This document shows positions 34,217-35,188 of a stretch of 35,188 nt of DNA, one piece after another. Source of the DNA: Coriobacteriaceae bacterium AF45-21 (GTDB lineage Bacteria > Actinomycetota > Coriobacteriia > Coriobacteriales > Coriobacteriaceae); assembly GCA_027682925.1 (NCBI GenBank), contig JAQCYU010000025.1, positions 1-35,188 on the forward strand. Direction: 5' to 3'. Positions within the stretch are counted from its first letter, which is position 1; every line of letters begins with the position of its first letter. Below the pieces are notes generated by a model. That model saw only the letters and a program-made list of their open reading frames with translations. It did not search any database and had not been told where the DNA came from. The translations under genes and the position numbers were made by a program.

Positions 34217-35188
34217 ATGACGGCCACACCGTGGGGATTCCGGGACATATTGCCCGAGGAGGCTCAGGCGCGCGAGGAGATTGCGCTGACGGTGAAGGGC
34301 TGCTTCAGGGAGCATCATTACCTTCCGGTCGAGACGCCGCTGCTCGAGGACAAGGGCTCGCTCGAGGAGGGCGGCCGCATTGCGGACACCCCGTTTAAGC
34401 TCTTTGATGACGACGGTCGCCTGCTGGTGGTCCGTCCCGACAACACATTGCCGATCGTGCGCTTGGTTTCGACCCGCATGCGCGCGGCCGATCTGCCGCT
34501 GCGCCTTCGCTACGAGGCACCGGTGGTTCGCGAGTGCCAGCGCAATGCCGGCGGCTCGCGCCAGTTTACACAGCTGGGCTTTGAGCTTATCGGTGCGGGC
34601 GACACCGCGGGCGATGTCGAGATTGTCTCGCTCGTGGCCGAGGCGGTGCGCAAGCTGGCGCTGCCCGATGCGCGCATTATCGCAGGTAGCGTGCGTCCGT
34701 TTAAGGAGCTGCTCGCGGCGTGCGAGGATCGCGAGCTGGCTGCCGAGGCCCTGCGCTGCGTGCACGCCAACGACTTTGTGGGCCTCGATGCCCGCGTGGC
34801 GGCAAGCGCCGAGTCCGATGCCGTCAAGGTTGCCATTAGCGAGCTGCCGCGCTTGCACGGCGGCGCCGAGGTACTCGACCGCGTCGATGTGCTTCTGGCG
34901 GCGGCGGGCATCGTCGCGCCGCTCACGAGTGAGCTGCGTGCTCTGGTCGAGGGCCTGGCTCCCGGGGACGCCCAGGTGCTGTCGTTCGACTTCTCCATCA
35001 TGAACTCTTTCGATTACTACACGGGCCTGGTCTTTAAGGCCTATGCCGGCGGCCTGCCTGACCCGGTCGGTTCGGGCGGCCGCTACGACTCCATCTTTAC
35101 CGGCGCATTTGGCGACGGCATCGAGGTGCCGGCGGCGGGTTTCGCCTTTTCGCTCGAGCGTCTGGAGGCCGCGCGCACCTCGGCCGAG
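34217..35188 (+). CDS. hisZ: ATP phosphoribosyltransferase regulatory subunit (HisZ-like), partial
   Basis: 324 codons are visible and the frame runs off the window end. Class-II histidyl-tRNA-synthetase-like fold: PWGFRDILPEEAQAREEI, VRPDNTLPIVRLVSTRM, LRYEAPVVRECQRNAGGSRQFTQLGFELIG, and a C-terminal SFDYYTGLVFKAYAGGLPDPVGSGGRYDSI. The HisS motif-2 arginine block is altered and the RPD.T pattern fits HisZ, the catalytically inactive paralog that partners short-form HisG in histidine synthesis. A HisS assignment remains possible. RBS GAGGAGG precedes ATG 34217. Confidence 0.82.
   Translation, partial: MTATPWGFRDILPEEAQAREEIALTVKGCFREHHYLPVETPLLEDKGSLEEGGRIADTPFKLFDDDGRLLVVRPDNTLPIVRLVSTRMRAADLPLRLRYEAPVVRECQRNAGGSRQFTQLGFELIGAGDTAGDVEIVSLVAEAVRKLALPDARIIAGSVRPFKELLAACEDRELAAEALRCVHANDFVGLDARVAASAESDAVKVAISELPRLHGGAEVLDRVDVLLAAAGIVAPLTSELRALVEGLAPGDAQVLSFDFSIMNSFDYYTGLVFKAYAGGLPDPVGSGGRYDSIFTGAFGDGIEVPAAGFAFSLERLEAARTSAE

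Overview
The window looks like a chromosomal segment of a high-GC gut actinobacterium of the class Coriobacteriia, most likely Collinsella or a close relative. This is inferred from the GC-rich codon use, the Bifidobacterium-like phosphoketolase, Tat-type signal peptides (SRRQFLGFA, SRRTALKAL) and the sugar-transport-heavy gene content. No 16S gene is present, so the genus is not proven.

Layout. 1-945: gene-poor stretch with a hairpin-repeat core, a 230-bp element with 30-bp inverted ends, a REP-like hairpin, tRNA-derived repeats and tRNA-Gln (minus strand). 946-5583 (minus): a peptidoglycan-binding-domain gene (frameshifted), a polyprenyl synthetase, and a PTS EIIC-EIIB protein fused to a HAD phosphatase. 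5807-11197 (plus): a TreR-like GntR regulator, then a complete CUT1 sugar ABC transporter (frameshifted lipoprotein, two permeases, ATPase). 11338-11554: three tandem palindromic units. 11655-16839 (minus): glycogen/maltodextrin phosphorylase, 4-alpha-glucanotransferase and a GalE whose catalytic Tyr reads His. 17108-18313: a secreted coiled-coil plus cysteine-peptidase protein. 18537-20258 (minus): an LPXTG-type surface protein of visibly lower GC. 20708-21669 (minus): murB (frameshifted). 21910-25670: a LacI regulator and phosphoketolase, with paired LacI-type operators between them. 26084-34047 (plus): a small hypothetical gene, two overlapping GntR/UTRA regulators, two SIS-domain deglycase-like enzymes, mannose-family PTS subunits A, B, C and D, and a FrlC-like epimerase. 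34217-end: a partial hisZ-like gene.

How the genes may work together. One motif, TTGTTYAAACAA, lies upstream of the PTS-HAD gene, the GntR gene, the ABC transporter and malQ-glgP, so these look like one alpha-glucan/alpha-glucoside regulon under the TreR-like repressor. Imported oligosaccharides would feed MalQ and GlgP. The PTS-HAD fusion could import an alpha-glucoside as a phosphate ester and dephosphorylate it in the same polypeptide. The 26.6-34.0 kb locus has the parts of a fructosamine (Amadori product) catabolic system: a Man-family PTS as in Salmonella gfr, two deglycase-like SIS proteins, and an epimerase like E. coli FrlC.

Five genes are broken by what look like six single-base losses, and one of them is the essential murB. 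Sequence or assembly errors are a better explanation than real gene decay. All functional calls come from reading the sequence and from family knowledge; no database search was run.
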